A model generated the notes under the pieces. It ran no database searches and had not been told where the DNA came from. It was given only the letters and a program-made list of their open reading frames with translations. Of a stretch of 64,000 nt of DNA, positions 10,926 through 21,772 are shown piece by piece. Origin of the DNA: Canna indica (Eukaryota; Streptophyta; Magnoliopsida; Zingiberales; Cannaceae); NCBI GenBank assembly GCA_034359265.1, contig CP136898.1, positions 52,007,501 through 52,071,500 on the forward strand, in the 5' to 3' direction. A program made the position numbers and the translations under genes. The stretch's first letter is position 1. Every line of letters begins with the position of its first letter.

Positions 10926-11176
10926 AATGTTAAGTAAGTTATGTTTTAAACCATCAATTAGTAAAATATTCTAAAGTGAGGGATAGGGATGTATATCAAT
11001 GTTTTCATTGCCAACAATTTTACTTTTGGCATTATTTCCAAGAGTCACAAATTCTCCTCCTTTACTTGATAGGACTTCAAAGAGATTGATATCATCTGTC
11101 ATATGCTTCGAGCAACCACTATTGAACACCCATGTGCATCTAGTAGTCCGAGGTACAAAGTGCTATGGGTGACTAC
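10926..11176 (-). pseudogene. Copia pol fragment (protease / pre-integrase region)
   Basis: Minus-strand translation gives 'WVFNSGCSKHMTDD' followed by 'INLFEVLSSKGGEFVTLGNN', 'AKSKIVGNENID' and 'ILLIDGL'. This is the conserved block just downstream of the copia protease, where the consensus has 'W.LDSGCS.HMTGD'. It is interrupted upstream by the solo LTR at 11177-12411 and seems to resume at 12412. One stop (TAG) lies in the C-terminal part. The rest of pol is absent. Confidence 0.7.
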
Positions 11177-12411
11177 TGTTGGCCTAAGGTTTTCAACCTT
11201 GGTTTTAATTTCGGTTTTGATGATAACAAACATGGAACTAATGATTTCACGGAGAATTATTTTCAGGTTCATGATAAAAAATATCAGAGTAATCAGAAAA
11301 CTAGAAGAACGTTGGTCGACACGCTCAGATTCATTGGGAAGATAGAGTCTACGTCTAGGGTGTTTAGATAAATTGTAAAATCCTCATTATGATGCTAAGA
11401 CCCCTAAAGAACCAAACCCGTAATCCGAAAGCCGAACCGAGGAAAGAACCCGACTGAAACTCAATGTAGAGTACAGGTACAATAGGTAGAGTACCGGTAC
11501 TCTATGGCCGGTCGACTGGCCGATCGACCAGTAAGGGTCTTAAAGCCACAGAAGCCTCTAGTCGAATGACCGGTCGCTCGTCCAGTCGATTGGATCATCG
11601 ACCGGCCCAATAATCGGGCGGCGCCAACGAGCAAAAATCAGCCCATTGGGTGAGCTATTTTGGCTCTCTCCTCTTGTGGCTTATAAATACCAGCCATTGA
11701 GTGCCTTCCATGGTTAATACACACTCCATTGAGCCATCCTTGATCATTCCCAAGCTTTCATTGAGCTATCACTTGGAGAAACCCTAGTTTGATCTCTCAA
11801 CTCCTTGATCATTCCCAAGCTTTCATTGAGGCATCAAGAGGAACTAGGACTTGTGTTTGGAGCTAACTGTTTGTTGTATTATTTATTTGCTCTGTTATTT
11901 GTGTATTTTCTTATTATTTACATCATATTTGAGTTTGTAAAGACCTAGGTTGTTAGGTCTTGAAATTGGGTGGTAGCCTTGGTGTTTGAGGCTTAATTCC
12001 ACCGGTGTAAACGTAGTTTGCTAAGATTAGTTTAATTGTCCTTAGGGTAAAGTGAGAGAGTGCTATCGGTAGGAAGACGAGATACTTTCGGGTGTGGAAG
12101 TGCCTTTGGTTTGAGAGCGGAGACTCTCTGGTGTAAAATTCTCTTTGTAAGGAAATAAATTAATCTAGTATAACTAGTTTGAAAATCCTAAGCGCTTAGG
12201 TAGTGGAGTAGGTATTGGAGTCGAACCACTATAAATCATTGTGTTTGCATTGCTTCTATTTGTGTTTCTTTAATTAGTATATCTACTTTGCTTCCGCTTG
12301 CTACTTGATTTGCTAATTGCTTAAGTAATCAAGTAAACGATTAAAATTAGAATTAGACGAAAAATTTAGATAACACACTATTCATCCCCTCTACGTAGGC
12401 CATTTCAACAA
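11177..12411 (+). mobile_element. Copia solo LTR with target duplication
   Basis: Starts tgttggcctaaggttttcaa and ends ccatttcaaca, so it has TG...CA ends. The flanking pentamers are actac (11172-11176) and acaac (12412-12416), a 5-bp target duplication with one mismatch. Inside are the family marks: gatgataacaaac near the start, a cluster of ggtcga/tcgacc words (about 11505-11610), a TATA box (ttataaata, 11681-11689), 'agcgcttaggtagtggagtagg' and 'accactataaat' near the end. Only one LTR is present, the usual outcome of LTR-LTR recombination. It interrupts a copia pol fragment on the minus strand. Confidence 0.85.
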
Positions 12412-12954
12412 CAACTACTTCCTACTGTAGGCAATGATCATGATAAGAGCAATTTGTAACTACTTACCCTCTTATGTACCCACTAATCAAACAAACACAA
12501 CTCAAAATCATATTAGGGAAAAGGCCTAATGAGGTAACACTAGAAGTCAACTTCTAGATGAGCCACAACCCAATTGCACTTGCTATGACATTAGATAGAT
12601 GACGATCGTTAATCTACGGACTTAAACCAACGTTTTAAGTCAGGTATAAATATATAGGTGAAATAATCACAAAACCTTTTTTTTACTATACCTAGTTTTA
12701 GCCACCCTTTGTTAGAATATCTTATTATTAATTCTAATTAAGAAGGCTAACTTGGATGTCAAAGGTTGCTCCAAGAACAACTCGAGGATCATTTTGTGCA
12801 AGATGACAAAGGCTGGGGCACATCCGAAGGAAGTGTAATTAGGAACAGCGGTCCTTGTCCAAACATAAGCATGGTGGGTTTTCATCCCAATCGAGGTAAC
12901 TCATCCAAGTTCGAGTAGCCTTGCTCGGTTGACATAAATATGACTGTTCTTGTC
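12412..12954 (-). other. Continuation of copia pol fragment, then unassigned DNA
   Basis: The first 100 bases or so (to about 12520) read on the minus strand as poorly preserved continuation of the copia pol fragment at 10926-11176. From about 12520 to 12954 I find no recognisable gene or repeat end. A 26-base T/A-rich tract at about 12670-12695 is the only feature. Confidence 0.3.
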
Positions 12955-13475
12955 TGAAGTCAGGTGATCCGATCCTTCGCGTGTTCCGATCCGGAGTGAT
13001 TCTGACGGAGGACCTGCGAAGACACTATGGCGCTCAAGTAAGAAGGAATTTCAGATGGTGGATATGAAATTGAAATCGAGAGTACACCTGATGTGCATCA
13101 TGTTTGTTTTATAGTGCAGGATATGGATATCGGGGGCGATAATGTCTCCCTGAATATCACGGGATATGCCCGAAATGGGTCGAGGTTTATCCCGGAGATG
13201 TCGGGTTCATTATTGTTGAATCCCTCGTAATTAATGAACAACGTGAATGGCCTTATAGGGCCGGGAGGAGCCCCCAGACTAGGTGGTGTTTAGCTTGACT
13301 TGAGTCTGGTTCATGAGTGTGGGTGCTTCTAGGCCTGATCCAATTGGACCCAAAGTGCCAGTTCAGTCCACAACCCCCGAGCTTAGGCGGAGTCCGAGGA
13401 TTTCGTGTCGAGCTTTGATAGTGCACCGACTTTCGCTCATTTTTCGATCTCTAATAGTGCGTCGACTTCTGCTTT
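12955..13475 (-). mobile_element. Tat-type gypsy LTR, minus orientation
   Basis: Its reverse complement matches the plus-oriented LTRs at 14140-14545 and 38165-38618 in the same order: 'cactttggg', cccacactcatgaacc, gactcaa.tcaag, ttcattaatta, cccgacatctc, tccttcttacttgagc, and the end aggcaagaaca type (here acaagaaca). No gag follows its inner end (towards 12955), so this is a solo or truncated LTR. It is cut at about 13476 by a copia LTR piece. Confidence 0.7.
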
Positions 13476-13968
13476 ATTGGCCCAAGGGGTCAACCTAGGC
13501 CTCATTCTCGATTTTGATGATAACAAACAAGAAACTCACTCATTTGCCAAGTTTTGAGTTCAGGTTGATAGAACGTATCGTCTACACAGTTCGTCGAAAA
13601 ATTGAGTAAAATCAAATCGCGAGGCTTCAGAGATGATTGAGTCAAAACTTAGGTCTAGGCTTAGAAATTGATGTAATACACCCGTAGGACCTCAAACCAA
13701 CCTAACTCAGTTGATTTCAAAGACAAAATCCAAAATGAGACCCAAAAATGACACCCGACTACAGCAAAAATTAGTTATCAAATTTTACGATAGAGTTATC
13801 GATCGATTCTCTGTCGAGGAGGTTGACCGAGGGTCACTCGACCGAAATTGTTATGGAAATTTCCAGAACATTTTTGGCTGACACTCGGTCGAATACCGAC
13901 CAATCGAGAGTCGGCAGGCGGTCGATCGAAAAGCTCAATGGATCTTAGGGTGTTGTTACCTTAGCCAT
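13476..13968 (+). mobile_element. Copia LTR, 5' (U3) part
   Basis: Begins with a degraded tgttggccc (ttattggccc), then gattttgatgataacaaac, 'ttcaggttgatagaacg' and a cluster of tcgaccga/ggtcgat words (about 13798-13945), as in the U3 of the complete copies. It stops before the TATA box, so the R-U5 part is missing. The next 170 bases (13969-14139) are unassigned. Confidence 0.65.
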
Positions 13969-14139
13969 TTTGAATGCGCTAATTCAAGATTTTGTTTTTG
14001 ATGGTGGGATGGCCTCGAGGTTGGATTGGTTCTCTCCATTCTAGGTTGGAGGAATTGAAGGGGAAGTCCCCTACAGTTGGTAAGGTGAAGATACCAATAG
14101 CCGATGTCTCTCCTGGCTAGCCTTTGTTGAAGCCAGTGA

Positions 14140-14545
14140 ATGTTTCATATTAGGTCTAGAAGCGCCCACACTCATGAACCAGACTCAACTCAAGCCTAAT
14201 GCTACTTAGCCCAGGGGCTCCATCCGGCCATACAAGGACATCCACGAGCTCATTAATTACTAGGGATTCAACGGTAATGAGCCCGACATCTCAGGGTTAA
14301 ACTTTGACCAATTCTAGGCATATCCCCGCGAGAATTAGGGAGACATCATCGCCATGAAACATTCCTATCCTACACTATATACATACATGATTCACGTCAA
14401 GTATACTTTCGATTCCAATTTCCATACCCACCATCTTCAATTCTTTCTTACTTGAGCATTAGAATGTCTTTACAGGTCTCCCGTCGGAGTCGCACCGGAA
14501 TAAGAGACGCGCAGGACCACATTACCACGACTTTAGGCAAGAACA
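14140..14545 (+). mobile_element. Tat-type gypsy 5' LTR (3' part)
   Basis: Contains the same blocks as the LTR at 38165-38618 and the inverted one at 12955-13475. It ends tttaggcaagaaca at 14545, immediately followed by tttggtcctcaccgtgg. The latter position normally holds the tttggtgcccaccgtggg-type leader and primer-binding region of Tat elements. The left part of the LTR is missing. A gag reading frame follows directly. Confidence 0.75.
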
Positions 14546-16040
14546 TTTGGTCCTCACCGTGGACCGATTAAATCTTACCTGCCCGACCATGGTAGGTACC
14601 CGGAGTCAGGCGAACGCCACATCACATAGGCAGCAACCTAGCAGCAATGTTCCCCTGCTACCCGGTGACACTAAAATGACGAGGAGTGACGCTTCGGCAC
14701 CCACCAACCCAACACCAGAAGAGCTACGTCGCCTGGTCAACGAACTCCAGGTGCAGAACCAAAGGTTAACAATCCAGATCGGGGTGTTGAAACAACCTAA
14801 GGAACAACACCCGCCCGAGCGTGATCACCGCCGCTCGGAGAGGATTGGGAGGCTAACCGCTCGGAGCATGATCAAACTGTTGGCCATGCTCCAGCGCTAC
14901 AATGGCACGAGCAATCTGACCACCCACCTAACGATGTTCAAGTCGATAATGCTCCTCAACAACACAAATGATTCTATTCTCTCCCGAGCCTTTCTTATCT
15001 TTCTGGAGAAGGCCACGTTACTATGGTTCTCTACCCTTTTGCTAGAGTCGTCTAGGAGCTCTCCCGAGCTTTCACCAATCAGTTTTCCTCGTCGCGGATC
15101 TACTCTAAGATTGGAGTCTCTCTCCATTACATCAAGCAAGGACAACATGAGCCGCTGAGAGAATATCTAAAAAGGTTCCATGCCATGGCCATGGAGATTC
15201 CAAACCTCGACCCACATGTCGAGTTATATTCCGTCAAGCATGGTCTAAAACCCGGGAAATTGGCTGACCAGATTGCTTTGGCCAAACTGAGGAATATAGT
15301 CGACTTCTGGTAAAAGTTCATGTGCTACATGGAAATACAAGAACTCTGAGAGCCCAAAAAGGCCGACAAGCAAATCGCCAAAGACAACACCAAGGTCAAG
15401 AAGTCCAATAAAGCCCAACAAGAAAGGCGAAGACCGAGATTGCCAAGTCCAGAAATGCCCAACAAGAAAGGCAAAAACCGAGATTGCCACGACCGGGACA
15501 ACAACAAAAGAGCAAAGTCGCAGCCCTGATCAAACACCAGATATGAGATGTATAGTTTGCTCAATGCAAAAAGGAGGCTATTCTCCGAGAAATTTACAAC
15601 TTAAAGCTTCTCAAGCATCCCGTTAGCACTGGAAAACAAAAATTGCCACCCAACGCTAATAAAAGCAAGAGCTGAGAATTTTATGACACCTATGGACACA
15701 CCACCAAGGACTGCGTAGTTCTAGGAGACCAGATCGAGATATGTCAACCACGAAAGGGAATGTAGTCGGGATAGGAATGACCACAACCACCGATGGCACA
15801 GTCAGAGAAAGACGCCCCTGGGCCACCCCGTAGGCCATCAAGATAACGACCGAAATAACCGGTTGACCAACGAGGTTCGTGGGGTCATCGACTATATAGT
15901 CGGCAGATTCACGGGATGAGGCAAAACATGTTTGGCTAGGAAAAGATCCCTCCGAGCCAACATGGCGATCAACGATACCGCTAGCCCATAGAGGCCCACT
16001 ATTAGAGCCCCGATAATATTATTCTATGAATATAACTTCT
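14546..16040 (+). pseudogene. Tat/Retand gypsy gag, truncated
   Basis: An open frame from 14547 to 15158 starts in the leader and encodes a polar N-terminus, a short helix ('ELRRLVNELQVQNQRL', about residues 59-74) and the gag capsid-like domain from about residue 110 ('MLQRYNGTSNLTTHLTMFKS', 'RAFLIFLEKATLLWFSTL'). After a frameshift the domain continues to about 15300 ('EYLKRFHAMAMEIPNLDPHV', 'HGLKPGKLADQ'), then a Lys-rich tail to about 15470. From 15680 a 'MTPMDTPP' block and 'GVIDYIVGRFTG' (about 15873) mark the gag to protease transition. It breaks off at about 16040 in Tekay-type sequence. Frameshifts and TAG stops make it inactive. Confidence 0.8.
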
Positions 16041-17590
16041 AGGGGATTGATAAAAACTTACTGATTGATAAAAATTACCACTAGGCAATCGGAGCTTCAT
16101 CGGATCGGATTCGACGCGGGGCTTCTTCGTCGCCTTCCTTGTCCCTAAACCGATCTTAGGTGAGTGGTTCTCTCCCAAATCCCTAAATCTAGGATTAGGG
16201 ATAGCCGATCATTGTAGGTGGGATCGGAGGATGAAATTGATTTGTATTTTCGCTTTTGTGCATGATATTGTTCGTTTTCGACGTCTTAGATTGAATGCGG
16301 GGCACTTTCTTGGGGCAGCAGCTCTAGGGCATGCCCTAAACTCTAGGGAGGGTCATCCCTTGTGTGGGAAGTAAAGAATTGTTGTGTAAAATTTATTTTA
16401 CATTTAATTAGTAATTAATTCTGAATTTTAATGTTTGAATGCATGCTAGAAATTCACTTTGTGTTGTGGCCTAGGGTGGCTGAGTAACCCTAAGGATGCA
16501 GGGTACCATTAGGCAATGTGGGGTTGAGATTTGCTCGATTAAAGTCTTACCATGATGCTGCGATTAATTTAATATAAACTAGAATGTTTATGACGATATT
16601 CTGAAATTCATTTTATGCATGCTAGAATTGTTTTAGGACATGCTGAATTTATATTTTCTTCATGTCGAAATAGATATTATATGTTGTAAATTGTTGATGT
16701 GACATATCAATCTTTATGTACATGTGATTCTGAGAATTTCGAATAACATATCGCTAAAATTTTATTTGTGTACGTGCTGGAATCGTACTAGTTAAGTAGG
16801 TGGGAAATTATGTTTTGCATGTTTATGGGTTTTCTCGACGGGAGAGGGCATCAGCACTAAAGGGCCTTCCTAGGCTATCTGTCCCATGGATGGGTACGTG
16901 TTAGAGGGCATTCCTAGCACCCTACCCGGTGGTGCTGTGTGTATGGATTACAGGGCTTTTCCTAACGTTATCCCTGGCTTGTGTGCTAGATATTGCGTGA
17001 TTTATGAATATGATATTGGCTGAGACTGGTCGGTGTGGGTGTGTGTGCGAGCGTGCACGAGAGGTGTGCATCGACATTGTGTTAATGTGTTTGATGATTA
17101 TGGGTCTATAGATGGGATGGATTAGCTGGTACCTCTGCGAGTTTAGGACCCGTGGGAGGGTTCGAGAGTTGGGGGGTGCCCATGTACACAACCGAGGTCT
17201 TTGACAAGGTACCCCAACCACCCGAGGACATGTGTAAGTGCACACGTATAATTTTTCAGAGGAGGATGTTGTTTTTGTGGTTGAAAACTTTGGCTTAGTA
17301 GTTTTATTTGAATTTCTGAAAGTTCAAAATGATATGTAGAAAACTTCAACTTGGCGGTTGGTATGATTAATGAGGTCAATGGGTCAGGTATTTCAAGGGC
17401 TGGGATTAAGGCTGTGGGGTGAGTACTCTCGACTACATCGGAGTTTGATAGTGGTGAACAAGCATACACATTTTGTCTATTGAGTTTGTGAAGGTTAGAC
17501 CAGCGTGTTTTGGTCGTTTAGGAACCGTGGCAAAATGGGTGATATAATCACCTTGTTTGGTTTGTACTTGTGCTTTGACTAGAGATTTAG
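16041..17590 (+). mobile_element. Diverged Tekay-type LTR (R-U5 part) and junction DNA
   Basis: Shares layout with the 41728-44435 LTR read on its coding strand: a GC-rich leader, then aggtgagt (16158-16165), 'ctagggcatgccctaa', and a set of short hairpins between 16853 and 16980 with the word agggc..tcct in the loop. From about 17300 to 17590 the similarity is lost. Frames at 16922-17469 on the minus strand have no domain and are rejected as genes. Confidence 0.5.
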
Positions 17591-17599
17591 AAGGAAATC

Positions 17600-18645
17600 T
17601 ATGAGCAGTCTAGCACATATGGCAGCGGAGAGGAGACCACTGGCTCAGGAACTTGCGGCCTGCCTAGATGGCGGGACAGTTTTCTCGGTGATTATCACTG
17701 GCGACATGGTGGCGCACTTGTGAGTGCGGTCCACATTGGTGGATATGCTGCGGGCGGCCTAGGAGGATGCATTCTGTGCTTTGACTAGAGACCTAGTGGA
17801 AAGGGATGAAAAGGGTGGTGGCCGAGTCGTGTCTAGGTGTCTGACCTGCCAGCATGTTAAGGCCGATCACTTGAGATTGGCAGGACTGCTTTAGAACTTA
17901 GAGGTGTCGGAGTGAAAATGGGAAAATATCACTATGGACTTTGTGACTGGATTGCCGAGGTCGAGAGGAGGTAATGACTCCATCTAGGTTATTGTGGATC
18001 AGCTGACCAAGTCGGCACATTTCATTCCAATCAAGACGACCTTTTCGGCTAAGCAATATGCTAGACTTTTCTTAGATCAGATTGTGGCCTATCATGGGAT
18101 CCCAATGATGATTATATCGGACAGGGGTACCCGTTCACGGTGAAATTTTGGCAGTCCTTCCAGTAAGCCATGGGTACCCAGGTTCGGTTCAACACCGCTT
18201 TCCACTCGCAGATTGACAGATAGTTGGAGAGGACCATCCAGACCTTAGAGGACATGTTGCGGGCATGTGTCTTAGACTTTTAGGATGGCTAGGAGAGGCA
18301 CCTACCATTGGTAGTATTTGTCTACAATAGCAGCTATCAGAGTAGTATCGGCATGGCCCCATTTGAGGTCCTGTACGGGCGGAGATGTCAGTCTCTGGTG
18401 GGGTGGTTTGAGGCGGGTGAGAACCAGATGCTGGGGCTGGACTTAGTTCAGGATGTTGTTGACAAGGTGAAAGTGATGAAGGATCGTCTTTTGGCAGCCT
18501 AAAGTCGATAGAAAATGTATGCTGACGGAAGGGTGAGGAATCTGGAGTTTATAGTGGGGGACTTAGTGTTATTAAAGGTATCCCCAATGAAGGGGGTAGT
18601 GAGATTTGGCAAGTAGGGGAAATTGAGCCCCAGATTCATGGACTG
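17600..18645 (+). pseudogene. Tekay chromovirus RNase H end and integrase remnant
   Basis: Starts with the linker after RNase H ('RKSMSSLAHMAAERRPLA'), passes a deletion, then shows the zinc-binding end ('CLTCQHVKADH', about 17840) and the integrase core. The core has 'ITMDFVTGLPRSRGGNDS' (first catalytic Asp, about 17936), 'HFIPIKTTF' and 'IISDRGT' (second Asp, about 18115). A Gln-to-stop change falls beside the expected third acidic residue ('[17 protein letters not shown]', about 18220). 'GMAPFEVLYGRRCQS' (18352-18396) and 'MYADGRVRN' follow. It ends at about 18645 before the chromodomain. Several TAG stops. Closely related to the minus-strand integrase at 44990-45870. Confidence 0.85.
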
Positions 18646-18648
18646 CAC

Positions 18649-18831
18649 TCCTGCCCTTTTTGATTGATGTCAAAAGGGGGAGAAAAGACTTGGTCACATT
18701 TGTTTTATGATGCATATAGATAGGGGGGGCCTAAGTTAGTTTTTATCATAAACTCACAAATGAGAACTTATCATCACTTAGAATTGTTTTAATTTTCATG
18801 TTAAGTTTGTCATGATAAAAAAGGGAGAGAT
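18649..18831 (+). mobile_element. 3' internal tail of a TR-GAG copia element with PPT
   Basis: Matches 26814-26995 of the complete TR-GAG element: gccctttttgattgatgtca then aaaagggg, later a 'gtttgtcatgataaaa' block, and the purine tract aaaaaagggagagat directly before the LTR. It is joined on its left to Tekay integrase sequence, so everything upstream of this copy's last 180 internal bases has been lost. Confidence 0.75.
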
Positions 18832-20463
18832 TGTTGGCCCAAGGGTTCAGCCCAAGGGTAGCAAAAATGAGCACGACACAAAAGTACAACACGATAATTG
18901 CATGCTTGGGTCGGGAATTCAGTCTGATAAGCTTATCAGGTCAGGCTGGCCCGACACGATAACATTGCATGTTGAAGTGGGCCGGCCCTTATTGGGCTAG
19001 GTCGGCCCATTTGGCCCACAAAATATTAAAAAAATATTTAATTGCTTGAAAAAGCTTCCTTGCATAGCACCTTCTACCTTCCGTCAAGAATATCTTATGA
19101 TCATCTTCTATTTCAAATCAATATGGTTTCTTTTTCTTAATTGTACTAAGTATTAGAAAAAATAAAATGTTGCCATATAGAAACTTATTACTAAATATTA
19201 ATAACTTTACAGGCTTGCGGGCCGTGCCGAGCGGCCCGTAAAATTCTAGGGGGCCGTGCTGGGCCACAAATTTCCGACCCACGTAGTTAGTGGGCTAGCC
19301 CGTTTTGCCACCTCTAGTTCAACATAGGTCTCACTCTATATTTTGGTGATAACAAACATGTGTCTAATTCATTTGTTGAGTTTTAAGTTCAGATTGATAG
19401 AACGATACGCCTACGAAGTTCGTACGGAAAAATGCAAAGAAATGAGTAAAAATGGCTCCGGTGGCTATCGAGTTGCAATTGAGTCGAAACCTAGGTTTAT
19501 GCTTAGAATTAATTGTAATATATCCATGTCCGAACCAAACCTATTACAAATATTTCCCAAGTCAAAATCTAAGACGAAATTCGAAAAACCATGTAAGCTG
19601 GAAAAATCAGCACAAAAATCAGTTTCAGGAAACTGATGGGGTTATCGGTCAAATCTCGACCGATCCTTGATCGACCCACGACCGAACCTCGGTCGATTGA
19701 ATTGTCCAACAAATCTATTTATATCAATTGAACGACTAGTTTAGCCTAATCACCTAGATTCGTTGAACGACTAGTTTAGCTCGATATAAATACTCCTATT
19801 TTCAGCCTCTAAACCTCTCCAACTGTTCATTGAGTTAATCCATAAGTATTTGAGCCTTCATAGAGTGATTTCAATCCTTAATCTCCAACTCTACTCTCTC
19901 AAGTGGTGGTCTTCATTCCTCAACCCTCTCAAGGCAAAGTTCTTCATCTTCTTGAGGTGTTGGAAGTCTAGAAGGCTGGTGAAAGGAGCACTTCAAGTTT
20001 GGCTTACATTTCTTTCTACTTTTAAAGTGTTTTCATTTTGTTTGATTGATTCGATAAGTTAGCTTGCAAGGTGTGCTTGTGAAACACCTTGGTTTGTTGT
20101 AGAGATTTGTTTTGCTAGAGAATAGGTGTTGAGTTCTTCTCAAAGGGTTGAGAATTAAATCCTCATTATATCTTAGGAAAATAATTCATCTATTAAGTGA
20201 TAAGGTTAGAAATCCTTGGTAATGAGCCAAGGGAGTGGAGTAGGCGGGTTGGCCGAACCACTATATATTGTACTTGTTTGCATTGATCTTTGCTTGCTTG
20301 TTTAACTCTTTATTGTGCTAAGTTTATGATCCATAGCATTCACTTTCAAAGAATTCAAGTTAGAGTGTCGAGTTGCTTAAAACTGAAAAGACTAAAATGG
20401 AACTTAGAATCTGCTACACACTATTCAAACCCCCCCCCTTCTAGTGTGGGTATTTGAACAACA
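18832..20463 (+). mobile_element. Copia LTR (3' LTR of a truncated element), holds a MITE
   Basis: Starts tgttggcccaagggttcag and ends gggtatttgaacaaca. Internal marks are gataacaaac (19349-19358), tcgaccga-type words (about 19660-19695), TATA-like gatataaatac (19782-19792), 'ggagtgga' and 'accactatatatt', and ctagtgtgggtattt at the end. A 464-bp MITE sits 21 bases from the left end. Without it the LTR is about 1.16 kb, the size of the copies at 21773 and 26996. The LTR end sequence (gtatttga.caaca) matches the one at 38681-40567, a subfamily distinct from the cattcatccaaca copies. Confidence 0.8.
18853..19316. mobile_element. hAT-type MITE
   Basis: Left end caagggtagcaaaaatgagc and right end, reverse-complemented, tagaggtggcaaaacgggct form imperfect terminal inverted repeats of the hAT kind. 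The flanking 8-mers are gttcagcc (18845-18852) and gttcaaca (19317-19324), a likely 8-bp target duplication with two differences. Subterminal sequence is rich in ggcccg/cgggcc words on both sides. No transposase, so non-autonomous. It disrupts the start of a copia LTR. Confidence 0.8.
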
Positions 20464-21772
20464 TTGACTGGTCAAGGTAAGATTAGGTCAACGTATCTTC
20501 GCCGTGTCATTTCATGACCCTTCGATTTCCGTTCCTGGAGTGGTGGTTTCGTAGTGGAAGGATATTTCTTCCTACGTGGCAGCTATTGATTGATGTCTGC
20601 CCTTTTCAGCATTAACTCTCGTTTGAAGAGTAATCATGACAAGGAGTGTCGCTCGTTCATGCCTTAGGAGTGTTCTGCGGAACCGCTATTGATGAGTTGG
20701 TTGACTGGGATTTAATTATGGTGCTGTTATTAGTCGTTCGATGGGGAGGCCATTGTCTCTCATTCTTTAAACCAACTTTTCTTTCTTCATTTTGAACTCT
20801 TCTCGTGTTTCTTGCCATCTAGTGCTCGCATTTCAGAGGTTTTTGCTGGTGACATTGCTTTCAATTGTTTCTTGCCATCTAGTGCTCGCCTTGTCCTTGG
20901 TGAGTCACTTGTTCTACTTTAGCTTTTTGCACTGTTGGGGCTGACCTTAGGTTGGTAGTCTTATACTGACTTGTCCCCAATTGTTAGAGTTTTGTAATCT
21001 TTGCTAGATCGATGGCAAGGTGGCAGAGTTAAGTCGGAGGTAGGGTCATCAGAGAGAGCTTCAGACCCCTATTCGTGGGTCCATGATGAAATACAATGAC
21101 AGAGTTATGTGATGATCGACTTGGATAGTATTCAATCTTTTCGGGAGGGCGTGTCAGTCTCTTGCTAGGGTGATGATGAAGCCTTTGATTGCCACCCTTG
21201 CTCCCCAGTAGATAGGGTTTTTCATAGAGGAGAGCCACTGTCAGTTTTAGTGTATCAGACTTTGTTCGAGGAGCTTGGGGTCCGACTGCCATTCATAGAG
21301 TTTGAGCATGAGGTGTTGAACTAGGCTAATGTTGCTCCAACATAGTTGAACCCGAATAGTTGGGCATTTGTCCGCTATTTCGAGTAATTGATGGAGTGTC
21401 TCGGGATCAAGCCGAGTCTTCACGTGCTGTTCTCCTTCTTCCAAGCGAAAGGGACCCAATAAGGCTTATGGGTGTCCTTCAACAGTGCTTCGGGAAGGAG
21501 ACTTTTTAACCTACTCAAGAGTTCTTGGAGAGGTTACCGTTATCCTGGAGGTCGGATCCTAGGTCTATTATGTACCTAGAGGATGAGGGCATCTCGCCCG
21601 AGGATAAGCATGTAATCGAGCTCTTGGATCGGTATTGCCCTTACAGTCCTTTTTCCTGCAAGGAACTATTGCAATGGGACCGAGATGGGTCCTCGGTCTT
21701 GACATATATAAGTAAGCCTGGGGGTCTATAGAATTTGTTACCTTGTCTTTCCCAAGTGTGTTGATTCAAATT
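20464..21772 (+). pseudogene. 'Putative gypsy type transposon' gene, 5' portion
   Basis: From about 21240 the forward frame gives 'LFEELGVRLPFIEFEHEVLN', then after stops 'LNPNSWAFVRYFE' and 'LMECLGIKPSLHVLFSFFQA', then 'WVSFNSASGRRLFNLLKSSW'. This is the plant retroelement domain listed as Transposase_28 / putative gypsy type transposon (PF04195). TAG stops interrupt it at least three times. A following frame (21525-21731) continues 'YCPYSPFSCKELLQW'. The upstream part (20464-21230) looks like leader and holds a directly repeated tcttgccatctagtgctcgc at 20811 and 20872. The gene is interrupted at 21772 by the TR-GAG insertion and resumes at 28203. Confidence 0.65.

Noticed and set aside
16922..17469. 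Two minus-strand frames of about 107 residues
   Set aside because: Antisense to a Tekay-type LTR region; composition biased (Thr/His/Pro-rich) and no recognisable motif.
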